From assembly GCA_029204225.1 (NCBI GenBank), contig MU832630.1, positions 1 through 64,000 on the forward strand: 64,000 nucleotides of DNA, written 5' to 3'. Source of the DNA: Diphasiastrum complanatum (taxonomy: Eukaryota > Streptophyta > Lycopodiopsida > Lycopodiales > Lycopodiaceae). Positions 23,015 through 33,010 of the stretch are shown piece after piece. The notes below the pieces were generated by a model. The model saw only the letters and a program-made list of their open reading frames with translations. It did no database searches and was not told the origin of the DNA. The stretch's first letter is position 1. Every line of letters starts with the position of its first letter. Made by a program: the position numbers and the translations under genes.

Positions 23015-23244
23015 TCACAGCAGCTGGATTTGGTGTAGATCTAATTACTGATCTGATCTGAGAATGTTACATGTGCGAGGGTTGGCTGTGAGAAGGTCTC
23101 TTCACTAATTTTTAGTCAAAAAAATTGATTTTTCAAGAATTACCATGACGTAACTCTTGTAGGGTTTACAGGAGCTGTATCTGGTATGGATCTAGCTCTA
23201 AAAATCTCTGCGAAGGTTAACTCTTGTAGGAAGTAAAAATTTCA

Positions 23245-23429
23245 TTGTTTGTGAAGAAACAAAATGTTTCAATTGCCAAAGCTTTGCTAGCTTTCCACCT
23301 TAATTTTGACACAGAAGACACTCGAAGCCAAAATGTTCGCGAACAATTTCGCGACACACGACACAAAATTGTTTCGCGACACAAAAACATTCGTCCTCCA
23401 CAAAAAAGACCAAGAAGGTTACAAACATT
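23245..23429 (+). mobile_element. Copia 3' untranslated remnant before LTR
   Basis: Inverted homologue of 9777-10010 (KKQNVSIAKALLAFH when translated), the sequence between RNase H and the LTR in the other copy. The upstream RNase H is absent. Bases 23020-23244 show nothing recognisable. Confidence 0.7.
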
Positions 23430-24359
23430 TGATCTGATATTGTGACATCAGCAGAAGTACTTTAGGACGTGAGTAATCTGCCACTCTTGTAATCCATGGT
23501 TAGTTATAGATATTTAATCTTTCTGATCAGGGAAGTTACACGACGCGACACGAAAAAGTTCGTGAACTATATACTTTTTAATTGATGCATAAAACTGTAA
23601 GACGAAAATATACATAATACATGTTCGCCTGTGAGCGAGACAATCTTGTAAGAGGATCAGCAGATCCAGAAGTCCGCTAATAAGCGAGACACTATTCGTG
23701 AGAGAATTGTATTTCTCTCACGCGAATGCGTGTGGATATGTCACGCAGTGCTTGAAATCAGAAGACCAATAGATAATATTGTAGCTGTTATGCGTATATT
23801 ATTCTGAATGATTGTATGATCTCAAATGAATATTTGTCTGCTACTATTCGTGTATCTCATTTACTTGTTTATTCAATTTTGTACATTGGTTTGATTTTGT
23901 TGAATGCTATATTAATCTATAACATAGATCAGCAGTGTCTGTCTACATTCTGGAGAATTGTAGGAATGATATAGCCGATAGTGACCAACGATCATATCTG
24001 AATTCCACACGAACTGATTTTGTTTGCAAATGTGATCGCTTTGTGTTTCGTTTCGTTTCGCTTCGCGATCACTTGGCTTTCAGCATAAATCAATTTCAGA
24101 GCTCATTCAAGTTTCATTTCGTCTCGCTTCGCTTCACTTCGTCTAGTTTCATTTCGTTTCGTTACAAAGCTTGATTGATTTTTTTCATGAATTGTTCTCG
24201 TTTCGTTATAGAGCTTGATTGATTTTTTCGCGAATTCTTCTTGAGCAGAAATTATTCGTGATCAGAACAATTTCGCAAATAATTTCGCGAATCGTTCGAG
24301 AAACTCCCATCAGTTCGTCACCAAAATTTTACTGGAATTTCAATTTGCATTTTCCATCA
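23430..24359 (+). mobile_element. Copia LTR (plus copy)
   Basis: 930 bp, TGATCTGAT...TTTCCATCA, inverted partner of 8854-9776. It is followed by a perfect tRNA-Met primer site but preceded by sequence normally found 3' of pol, so internal sequence flanks it on both sides. Confidence 0.88.
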
Positions 24360-24360
24360 G

Positions 24361-24372
24361 TGGTATCAGAGC
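24361..24372 (+). other. tRNA-Met primer binding site
   Basis: TGGTATCAGAGC, a perfect match to the initiator tRNA-Met complement used by most plant Copia elements. Confidence 0.95.
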
Positions 24373-24467
24373 CTGTCATAGTCTGACATGGCCGAAAAGC
24401 TATCAGATCCAGGAGGCTAAGCATTCAAATAAGGAACCATAAACAAGTGAGAATACAATTCACAGCA

Positions 24468-24550
24468 ATGGCTTCAATAAGCAGCATACAATCCAAGATC
24501 TGTACAGTCCTCGATTCATCAGGATCTAACTTCCTAGCATGGCTTGCAAA
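24468..24550 (+). pseudogene. Copia gag start, truncated
   Basis: MASISSIQSKICTVLDSSGS is followed by NFLAWLAKKM, matching the Copia gag N-terminus ('LdGsNF-W-k'). After about 28 codons the sequence changes without a break into Helitron coding sequence within an A-rich stretch. Confidence 0.75.
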
Positions 24551-26792
24551 AAAAATGGTCATTCTATTTGTCGATTCCACTTTCCGAAACCTCCCATGAG
24601 AAAAACAATTATATTGATGCCTTTACAAAAACAATTTGCAAAAGAATTTAAAGTGTTACAAGACATATCACATTCGATAAACAAACACTTGCAACACATG
24701 GGACTAGGAATGGATATGTCATTCGACAAATTTCTAACACTGTTTCAATTGAACGAACAAACCTATTTACATGCAATTCGATCAACAATTCAACAACCAA
24801 CATTGTTTTTAAAACGCGAACCTCGAGACATTAGAACAAACAATTTCTATCAAACACTTGCACGTCTCTGGCAAGCCAACACTGATATACAATATATCTT
24901 AGAACCATACGCTGCTGCAAGTTATTGTACATCATATTTGACAAAAATGGATAATACAATAACTGCGGCTCTACATGAAATTATAAAAAATAATATACAA
25001 AATCCTACCAATGACTGTGACCGAAGAAGAAAACTAGGAAACTCATTTTTGAATGCACAACAAATGCCAGCTCAATTGGCAGCTTTCATTACGCTATCGA
25101 TTCCATTGCAGCACCTTTCGAGAATAGTTATATTCATTAATACATGCACATAAGATAATCGCACATTTGTTTTGAAACCAAAACATGTTTTACAAAACAT
25201 GGATCCTGAATCTACAGAAGTAAAAAGTGCATCTATCATAGACAAATACAATAACATACCAACAAATTTAGAAGATTTATGTTTAGCTGATATCAAATCC
25301 AAGTACAAGATAACGAGTAGTAAATTCACCCGTACAAAAAAAGATTCTATCATACGCCATGTCAAATTCAACAAACATAGAGACTTTGATAACTACTATA
25401 TAGAACAAATAATGTTATATGTGCCATTTCGAACATCTGAAACAACCATCCAACTTGAAAAAGAAACTTGGCAACAAACTTACATCAGACTCCAAAAGGA
25501 AATTCAAAGAAATTCTAGAAACTATAACCATCTATTTGAAAACCCAACTACAAATGAAGATCTTTGGGATCAAATAGAACTAAATACTATACTCAATAAA
25601 GATACAACCCAATACAACTTCAACACTATAGAAAGAACTGGGATATCAATTGAACAATATGATCTGCAAAAAGATACGTACCTACCATCTACACAAAAAA
25701 TGCCTTCACATGCAAAATTAAACCTCACAATACAACCAAACCTTGAAATGCTTCCAAATGAAACCTATTATGCACAACTCCAAAAAATGAACCAAGAACA
25801 GAAGCACATCTTCTATGAATGCATGCATAGAAAAAGACTGAATCCAACAAAACCTTTGCATCTCTTCCTAACAGGAGGGAACGGAACTGGCAAGACCTTC
25901 ACAACACAAATAATTGTCCAAGGACTGATACGACATTACAATCGTCTTATAGGTATCAACTTAGGGAAACCAAAAGTCCTTCTAACTGCCTTCACAGGAA
26001 AAGTTGCATTTAACATAAATGGGACTACTTTGCATTCCGCATTGAATATACCAATAAACACAAAACATATGGCACCATTGCCTTGTGATAGATTAGACAC
26101 ATTGACAAAAGCATATGAACATCTACAACTGCTTGTCATTGATGAGATATCTTTGGTTGGAAACCAATTGTTTTGCCAAGCTAATCAACGCTTACGACAA
26201 ATAAAACATAGACATGATTCATTTTTTGGAAACCTAGACGTTATCATTACTGGTGACCTTTACCAAGTAGGTCCAGTGTGTGACTCGTGGGTCTTCCAAC
26301 TTGAAATCCATAGTATCGAATCACTTGCACCCAACTTTTGGCAAGATAAAATCCAATGCTATGAAACAAGTAATGCGACAAAAAGACGACCTAATTGTTG
26401 TGATCCTTAACTGTTTCAGGAATGAAACACACACAAGCAATGACATAGAACAGATTAATTATCAATGTTTTCATCACAATCCAATTCCACTAAATATACC
26501 ACATTTATTTTTCAAGAATGAATTCACAAATAGACATAATAATCATGTTTTTGAACAAATCAAAGGAATGGAATACATCCTTCTTGCAAAAAAAATTCAC
26601 AACTACTGCATTACGATCAAGACACTCATTGCAAAATGATCTTGCTTTCATGAGTGGTTTGCATGAGCAAATTAAAATAAAAAAAGGAATCGTAGTTGAA
26701 TTATGTGCATGACATTGAAGACGGTCTTGTGAACGGTGCAGAAGGCATATTTGAAAATGCAATGCTACAATGTAACGAACCTGTCATATGGT
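24545..26792 (+). pseudogene. Helitron/Helentron Rep-helicase, 5' and central part
   Basis: The gene starts in the middle of a RepHel protein at CKKNGHSICRFHFPKPPM, the cysteine-rich block that follows the HUH replication-initiator domain; the initiator domain itself is missing. Family blocks follow (DIQYILEPYAAASYCTSYL; GNSFLNAQQMPAQLAAF; PLQHLSRIVIFINT), one in-frame TAA at 25151, then the Pif1-type helicase: Walker A GGNGTGKT near 25874, GKVAFNINGTTLHSAL, Walker B VIDEIS near 26135, and GDLYQVGPV. A frameshift near 26365 is followed by KQVMRQKDDL, IPLNIPHLFFKNE and GLVNGAEGIF. It stops at an inversion junction near 26795. The coding strand is very A-rich, unlike neighbouring genes. Confidence 0.92.
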
Positions 26793-26795
26793 AAT

Positions 26796-27830
26796 TTGAA
26801 AGCAAAATATGAGGGATGATGGTCAGACCAATATGTTTCTGTGGTTTGACATTCGCAAGGACACAATAAAGTGTTTGTCCATATTTGGTCTATTTGAGTT
26901 CCATAGTTGGTTGTTGGTTCAGTGCATGCAATTCAAAATTTATAAGATGACAATAATTTGTTGAGTGTTTGGAAAGAGGTGGTGTTACCTAACGCATTTA
27001 TATTAAAGTCGCCCAGTATTACAGATGGAATATTTGTTGGCAAGTTTTGTAGCAATTGTTGTAACGTTTCGAAAAAAGTTGAAAGGTTTGTGTATGGTGA
27101 TCTGTAGAGAGCTATGATGTGTATTGCATGTCTTGTGTAATTGTTGAAAGTGGCTATTATGAATTCAGAATTGTTTACAATGATTTCTTTGTGTGCATTC
27201 AATGTCAAGGAGGGTTTGTATAACAATGACGAACCGTGTTTGCCAGGGCAAGGTATGGAATGAAAGTTTTGTTCAAAGTACTTTTCAGGATTTCTTTCAT
27301 ATGTTTCTTGTAAGCATACTATGTGAGATGCCATAGGATTGTAATATGTTATGATGTTTTTGTGATGTGCATGTAATGATCTAGTGTTGAGTGTTTGTAT
27401 TATTAGATGTGTTTTTGCTTTGTTTTGTATGTTTGGAATAGTGTTACACAAATTTGCAGTCGTCAGTAAACGGTGCATTTCTGCATGTATATCACGATAA
27501 ATGTGAAAATGTTCATTTCTTAGCGGTTGTAACAAAGAAAGGTTCTGTTTTTCTTTGATTCTAGACAGTGCAGTATATGTCAACCCATGTTGTGTAATTC
27601 CAATGGGATCAAATGCCATCTTGTCAAGTGTGAGTCCTTGTGCTCGGTGTATTGTACGTGCTGTAGCTGCTTAGATTGGGAATTGTTTTCGAGTGAATTT
27701 ATTGTTGATGTTTGGTCCGATTTGAATTTCTTTCACAATTTGATATATTGGTGTCCATGTATGCTCAATATTTTTTGTGTACAAATGTCCGAGCCTGTGT
27801 CTTGTGCGTCTTCCGATTTTCATGTTCGTA
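26796..27830 (-). pseudogene. Inverted 3' part: helicase motifs V-VI plus EEP endonuclease
   Basis: Reading from 27830 leftwards: GRRTRHRLGHLYTKNIEHTW, a stop, motif V (TARTIHRAQGLTLDKM), motif VI (GLTYTALSRIKEKQNLSLL), then an endonuclease/exonuclease/phosphatase domain with LIIQTLNTRSL, VCLQETY, VILGDFNINAL and, past a TAA at 26933, IDQIW and YWSDHHPSYFAF. The first residues continue exactly from where the plus-strand part ends, so this is the missing C-terminus in inverted orientation. A C-terminal EEP endonuclease is the mark of the Helentron branch of Helitrons. Confidence 0.9.
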
Positions 27831-28195
27831 CAATCTTGCAAAATTCAAGAACCCTTGTTCTATGGCTAATTTCAATAGATCAATTTTGCCTTTGCTATAA
27901 ACAACAAAAATCAAGGTAAAGTGAACTCTCTATATATGTTACCTCTATAAATGTTTTGTCTTTGATTCCCTCCATAATTAATATTTGCATTCTTTATCCT
28001 ACTCCCCAGGCCTAACATTTATCCAGGGTGCACTGTACTAGAAAATCATAACAACATGCAGGGCCTTTCGTAATCGCATCAGATCACCTTGTTTCTTGTA
28101 GTGAAACCAAGAGGCATTGTTTCTTGTAGACCAATAAAGTTTGCAGAGTAAGCTGCTTCTTTAGGAAACTAGGCAAAGATTATGAGAATGGCACG
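27831..28195. other. Right flank of the Helentron remnant
   Basis: No coding block recognised. A minus frame at 27845-27900 reads plausibly (IDLLKLAIEQGFLNFARLYE) but I could not assign it. No Helitron 3' hairpin/CTRR terminus was found. Confidence 0.35.
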
Positions 28196-28504
28196 ATGGC
28201 ATTGTTCAGCATACACATGCTCTTCTTTAAAGACAAAATTCTGATGAAAATAATGAGTAAAGAAAGTGAAGCACCTGCATATCATGAGTATAGAAGTCGA
28301 AGGACATTACACCTGATAAGGAAATCTTTAGAGCAGATTACAACCCATAGAGATGGTGGCATCTCATTTGTTGGTTTCAAGGTAGAAAACAAACCTATAA
28401 AAAATTTCACTATTTCTACTTATAAATTACAGATTTACAGGTTTTATTCTAGTGTTTTACTGCTTGCATTGAAGTATTGTAGGTTCTTTATAGTTTGGTC
28501 TTAA
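28196..28504 (+). other. Unrecognised exon-like ORF
   Basis: A 102-codon frame of natural composition, including RTLHLIRKSLEQITTHRDGG and KVENKPIKNFTISTY, ending in a hydrophobic, possibly membrane-spanning segment (FYSSVLLLALKYCRFFIVW). I cannot assign it to a family. It could be the last exon of a decayed membrane protein gene or chance. No neighbouring exon was identified. Confidence 0.25.
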
Positions 28505-28748
28505 ACAAAAAATCAAGAGACCTTGTTGAGGATAAGGTTCTGAGGGGTTGTAAGAACCGGCCTCTCACTTGAGAGCAATGGCCCAAAGGGCTCTAGAGGC
28601 CGTGGCCTGTTGTGAAAGAGAGATAGATATTGGCAAAAACAACATTGTGAGAAAGAGAGAGACACACAGAGAAATTATTGGCAAAACAGCATTGTGTCTG
28701 GAAAAAAAATGGATGCATATTCTCAAGCTAGATCCAGAGCGTTGATGC

Positions 28749-28754
28749 TTTATT
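28749..28754 (-). terminator. Poly(A) signal of the VQ gene
   Basis: AATAAA on the minus strand, about 117 nt downstream of the VQ stop codon, a normal distance for a plant 3' end. Confidence 0.6.
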
Positions 28755-28870
28755 ATATACAGTCAATTATCCTCTAACGCATCTTTTCTGATTGTATGCA
28801 TGAAAAGGCTTTTGGCATTAGATTCAATCCATCAGTGGCATGTCCCTGCACACTAGCATTCAACTGATCT

Positions 28871-29554
28871 TTAAGCAGCAGACAGAGAAATGGTTCTTCT
28901 TCTATCGATCTGATCTTCCGTCTCAGAGTGTAGTGGAAACAACAGCAGAAGCTCGAGTTCGCTATCAGTTTTCCTTTCAAAAGTAGTTGGCTGTATTGAA
29001 GAACAATTATCCTCCATGGTGCATCCACTGGCTTCCTCTCCATATATTGATGCTAACTCTAAGCTCGCACCAGACGAGGATTCTGTACTGTAATGCTGGC
29101 TTTCCGAGCCACTAGCAGGAGCCGCTGAGTTGACAAGACTATGAACCAGATCACTCAAAGTAGGCAATCTAATCACTGAAGAGATGCCACTTTTCTTGAA
29201 TGCATCGGATTTATGTTTCGCCTCTAGTTTCGAATCAATTCCATCCCTTTTTTCCTGAGCTGCAATACGTCTGTTTGGTCTGCTGTTCCGACCTGTGCAG
29301 CTCTTGATTTTCTTGATGCAGATGCTTTCATTCTTGGAAGTTTGTTTATGGTCGCTGCTACAGTTGTAGCGAGGTGTGATGGGAAGCTTCTCTTGACACT
29401 GATCATTTGCACCTGTCAGTTTTTGTACAAGCTCCCGGAAGCTGGAGGCATCCGCATGGACAAAGGTAGTGGGCGATGCCATTTGCTGTGGCAGCGGCTT
29501 GCTATTGCTCAACTTCATATACAATTCCTCAATCTGTTCGCGCAAGCTGACCAT
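28871..29554 (-). CDS. VQ motif-containing protein
   Basis: A single-exon 227-residue protein. Residues 39-48 are FRELVQKLTG, the FxxxVQxLTG motif that defines plant VQ proteins, preceded by TTFVHADASS as in several family members. A short helical N-terminus (SLREQIEELYMKLSN), a basic middle (about residues 80-105) and a Ser-rich C-terminal half ending in ELELLLLFPLHS resemble the VQ4/VQ11/VQ31-type layout. Family members are nuclear cofactors that bind WRKY transcription factors through the VQ motif and modulate defence or stress transcription; some are MAP-kinase substrates. The lack of introns is usual for the family. The frame is intact and followed by AATAAA, so I regard it as a live host gene. 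The first Met is taken as the start; Met25 is an alternative. Confidence 0.9.
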   Translation of the reverse strand: MVSLREQIEELYMKLSNSKPLPQQMASPTTFVHADASSFRELVQKLTGANDQCQEKLPITPRYNCSSDHKQTSKNESICIKKIKSCTGRNSRPNRRIAAQEKRDGIDSKLEAKHKSDAFKKSGISSVIRLPTLSDLVHSLVNSAAPASGSESQHYSTESSSGASLELASIYGEEASGCTMEDNCSSIQPTTFERKTDSELELLLLFPLHSETEDQIDRRRTISLSAA

Positions 29555-29925
29555 TTGCCGAGTGGGAACCTAAGATCACCGAGACTGTGGTCTTTTTGCC
29601 CCGCCGTGGAGCTGCGTATCTTGCCTCAAATTACAGAACCTGTGCTGCCTATAACAGATAATGCAACCACATCTAACACTGATACGCTGATAGACGTAGA
29701 CTTCTGCTACAGGAACAATTCCTAAGAGGACAAAGCATGTATCATTGAAGTAAAAGCTGAACGATGCAACTACAGATCAACAAAAGATGACTCTAGATCT
29801 ACCAGCAAAAAGATTGCGTCTAAAGAGAGATTGTTGCAGGGTGCTATTAGCTGTAAGCACACGATATTTTGACTTAGTAGAGCTGCGAGGAGGTCAAAAT
29901 CGAGATGAGAAGCAACTGGGCTTCA

Positions 29926-29932
29926 TATTTAT
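29926..29932 (-). promoter_or_regulatory. Possible TATA box of the VQ gene
   Basis: The minus strand reads CATAAATATG about 370 bp upstream of the VQ start codon. It would imply a 5' UTR of about 340 nt. It is one weak match and unsupported by other elements. Confidence 0.25.
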
Positions 29933-29989
29933 GAGATCCAACACTGCAATAAAAGGGTCAAATTGGAGGATTCAGCAATCCTATTAATG

Positions 29990-31505
29990 TCAATACTAGT
30001 GTAGACTATACAATATGGACGACTATTGGAAGACCATTGATGGGTTGACTGCAAAAATGGCAACTTCAATTATAGTTATTTTAGTCAAGATTAGCTCGAT
30101 CCCTTGACTGACCCACTAGTTGACTTAGGCCCTCCATTGACTTGGTTCACCTAGTCTTTTGCAGTGCCCATCAAATTTTTTTGGCCAATTTAAAATAAAA
30201 TCGACAGCTCTTAAATGAAAACTATAAAACACTAGAACGAAACATTTCATGTGTGGGGTCTGGGGGTAATGGTATTCTTATGGTGATGAGGGTCTTTCGA
30301 GAAGTTATGGTGAGCCCGTTACATATGGAAGTTATATGAACAACCATAAATGTCTCTATGAAATCCAATACTTGATGTAAAGGATGAGCAAAAAGTGATA
30401 ATTATTGCAAAAAAAAGTGGGCACCATTGACTTATAGAATTAGTGAATCTCTATTGTTAGTAAAAATCTATATAAGCATTAAGAATCTTATTGACTCTTA
30501 TGGCTTACCAAGAAGGGTATGGAGGTGGCTTTTTCCATGGAGGAATAAACTATTCAAAATTTGTGAAAGAATCCTTTACTTTGAAATATACGGCAAAAAC
30601 TAGTTGATTTTTTATTATATTAAAAAGATACAACGATTTAAACTAATATGTAAAATGCTAATTGCAACTCTTGGCATGTAAGACTAGATCAATGTTTTGC
30701 ACGCACTAGTCTTTTGTAACAACATTCTCTATAAAGTAGGTATAAGACCTAAGGCTATTGCTAGAGAAACGCTCTAAGATACTCCCATTTACAACATTCT
30801 TGGGCTCAAGATTTAAGGAAGACCCAATCAATAGGCTAAGACTTCTTGATTTTTGTAAAGTGGTGCCTTCTATTATTCTCATTCATTAATTAAACATAGA
30901 ACATAATCTAGATTCCGTACACTTAACAAAATGCAAATACCTTGCTATTTTTATTTAACAAAAAATCTCAACTTTATAAGTGCTACGTTTGTGAATTGCA
31001 AAATAAACCCACCTAATGTGGAATTATTTTCTTTCTAGAATGTTTTCTCTCTTACTCAGAGTTTGATGTTTTCCCCTCCATTTCTCTCTTGCTCTATTAT
31101 TTCTCTTGTATGTGGCAAATTGGACCTATGATCTCATGGAGAGAAAAGGAAGTTCTAACAAGCTCACTGCTTGTATCCTTGCTCATGAGCTGTTGTCTTA
31201 AAAACCTAGCACATCCTTATGCTTCTTGTCACTGTCAATCCATGGGATCATCAAGAATCAAACTTGGGTGGACGAGCCAACCTCAAGCACAATATAGTCC
31301 GATCTTTTTACGCATTGAGGAACAAATTTTCTAGTGGCCCTTTCACTGAGTAAAGTCACAATTGTTTTGATGCTTTCAACACCAGAACATACGTTTTCTA
31401 GTGACCTTTCAACCGGGCAAATGGTGATGTAGATATATGGTGAGGCAGCCAATTCATCCTGGTTGAAAACTATTATGTCCTCACATGCATGCAAGGACTC
31501 AAACC
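29990..31505. other. Intergenic, nothing assignable
   Basis: A/T-rich sequence. A minus frame at 31258-31518 (CEDIIVFNQDELAASPYIYI, then VERSLENVCSGVESIKTIV) looks protein-like. It runs into the LTR that begins at 31506, so it could be an exon fragment cut by that insertion, but I do not recognise it. Confidence 0.35.
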
Positions 31506-31728
31506 TGTTATAAATCAATGATAAACTTCATTGTTACTGTTCACGATGTACATTAATGTTGACAGCTATTACCAGTTGTCATTAGTCGTAGGCTAGTCTA
31601 GTCTATTAGTCTACTCGTAGGTTTTCTCTCTCTATCAGGGTTCAGGGTTCATTTGTACATTTGACATTCAATATGACGTAGTGTGATAGTGCGTGTTCTT
31701 CTTCCGCCTTCTTGTGGTGATCGTGCCT
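31506..31728 (+). mobile_element. 5' LTR of near-complete Copia element
   Basis: Begins TGTTATAAATCAATGATAAA and is highly similar over about 220 bp to 36235-36449. The 3' end is approximate, since the copies diverge after TTGTGGTGAT. No target duplication was found, suggesting that one end is rearranged. Confidence 0.88.
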
Positions 31729-32510
31729 GATCAGTGGATACAACTTGTCACAGGCTCCGCAATGAAGTGAGAAAGTCCTTCACGGGAGGTGAAAGCTTGG
31801 AGAGACAAAAACGGCTGGAAGAAATCCTTCTTTGGTGTGTTTTGCAGGTTTGGAGCTCAAAATCATCAGTGGGGAACGAAGACACAGTCCCGAAGGCATC
31901 AGAAAGGCCAGGGCAGCATCAGACAGATTGAAAATCTGTTGAGTGGGAAGATTTTTACAATACTTTCTAGTTGTTGTGAAAAGTGCCACTTGTGTGAGAG
32001 GTTTGCCAAGAAATTTCTCATTTGTCTATTTGGGGTACCGCAAATCACACTAGACAGTGTCTAGTACTATCATTCAAAGTTAGGAGGCTTCATACTTTTC
32101 ACATTACTGATCTCTGTGTAGCCGCCGCGCCGAAGTGAGAAATCTAGAATATTTTCCTTGAAAGTTCTTATATTCCCTCTACTTTTCATCTTTTCCGTAC
32201 CAATATCGAATCGACGCCCCAAAGGTAAGAAAAATCCTGAACAGTCGTACATTCGCGCGTCATACAGATATAGCATATCCATACCAATATTGGATCCACG
32301 CGCCAAAGGTAAAAAAAATACTAAGTAGTCGTACATCCACGCGTCATACCGATATCGCATACCCGTAGCAATATCGGATCCACGCGCGCGAGCTAAAGAC
32401 AATCCCGAGTAGTCGTGCACCCACGCATCGTACCGATATCAGGTGTACAGCCAAAAATTTATAGTTCTATGGTGTGATAAATTTTGTAATCCAGACTCGT
32501 CTATCCAGTA
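31729..32510 (+). mobile_element. Copia untranslated leader
   Basis: Non-coding sequence between the LTR and gag. It shares a block (GGGAAATCTAGAATATT-type text, near 32135 and 38550) with the leader of the deleted Copia element at 38160-38700, and contains the 84-bp tandem array listed separately. No clear tRNA-Met primer site remains. Confidence 0.6.
32199..32442. repeat. 84-bp tandem repeat, 3 copies, in Copia leader
   Basis: Units start ACCAATATCG (32199), ACCAATATTG (32283) and AGCAATATCG (32367), with exact 84-bp spacing and moderate divergence. Each carries GTCGTACAT.CACGCGTCATACCGATAT-like text. Because 84 is divisible by three, the minus strand stays open and repeats a 28-residue phrase. 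Confidence 0.92.
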
Positions 32511-33010
32511 ATGGCAACTCTAAGCGAGAGTGTCCTTAATGAGTCAAGCAAATTGGAAGGAGCCGACAACTATGCAGTTTGGAAATTCAAACTAAAGAAG
32601 ATGGAAAAGGAGCTATGGGAGATATTGACAGGTGAAGAGACAAGGCCAGTGATTAAAGAAGATCAGTGGTCATTTGACAGGAGAAAACGGAAAGCCCAGA
32701 ATGTCATCAACTTATCAATTAGATGCAATTATTCCCTATATTTTGGATTCAAGAGGACCAAAAGAAGTGTGGGATACGATTTGCGGTCCTGGAGGTGTGT
32801 TTGCGATTCGCGATTGATTCACGAATCGTTCATGCTTCGAGTCAAAGACACGTTGACTATCGTGAATCGTTCTCGTTCGTGCTCTGAGTCAAAGTCATGT
32901 TGACTGTTGTGAATTGTTCGACCTTTGTGTCTTGTTCGTGCTGCGACAAAGTTGTAGGAGTTCACCATTTCTGACAATTACAACATTAATGACAAGTGAG
33001 GAAGCTAAGG
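32511..33010 (+). pseudogene. Copia gag remnant
   Basis: MATLSESVLNESSKLEGADN followed by YAVWKFKLKKMEKELWEIL is a textbook Copia gag N-terminus. The frame is lost after about residue 75, and the UBN2 core and zinc knuckle are not recognisable. About 120 bp before the protease has a biased, repetitive make-up (TTCGTGCT.., GTTGACT..). Confidence 0.85.

Noticed and set aside
28196-28504. Possible DUF3537/gustatory-receptor-like membrane protein
   Set aside because: The hydrophobic C-terminus is suggestive, but the family's conserved residues could not be matched, so it is listed only as unrecognised.
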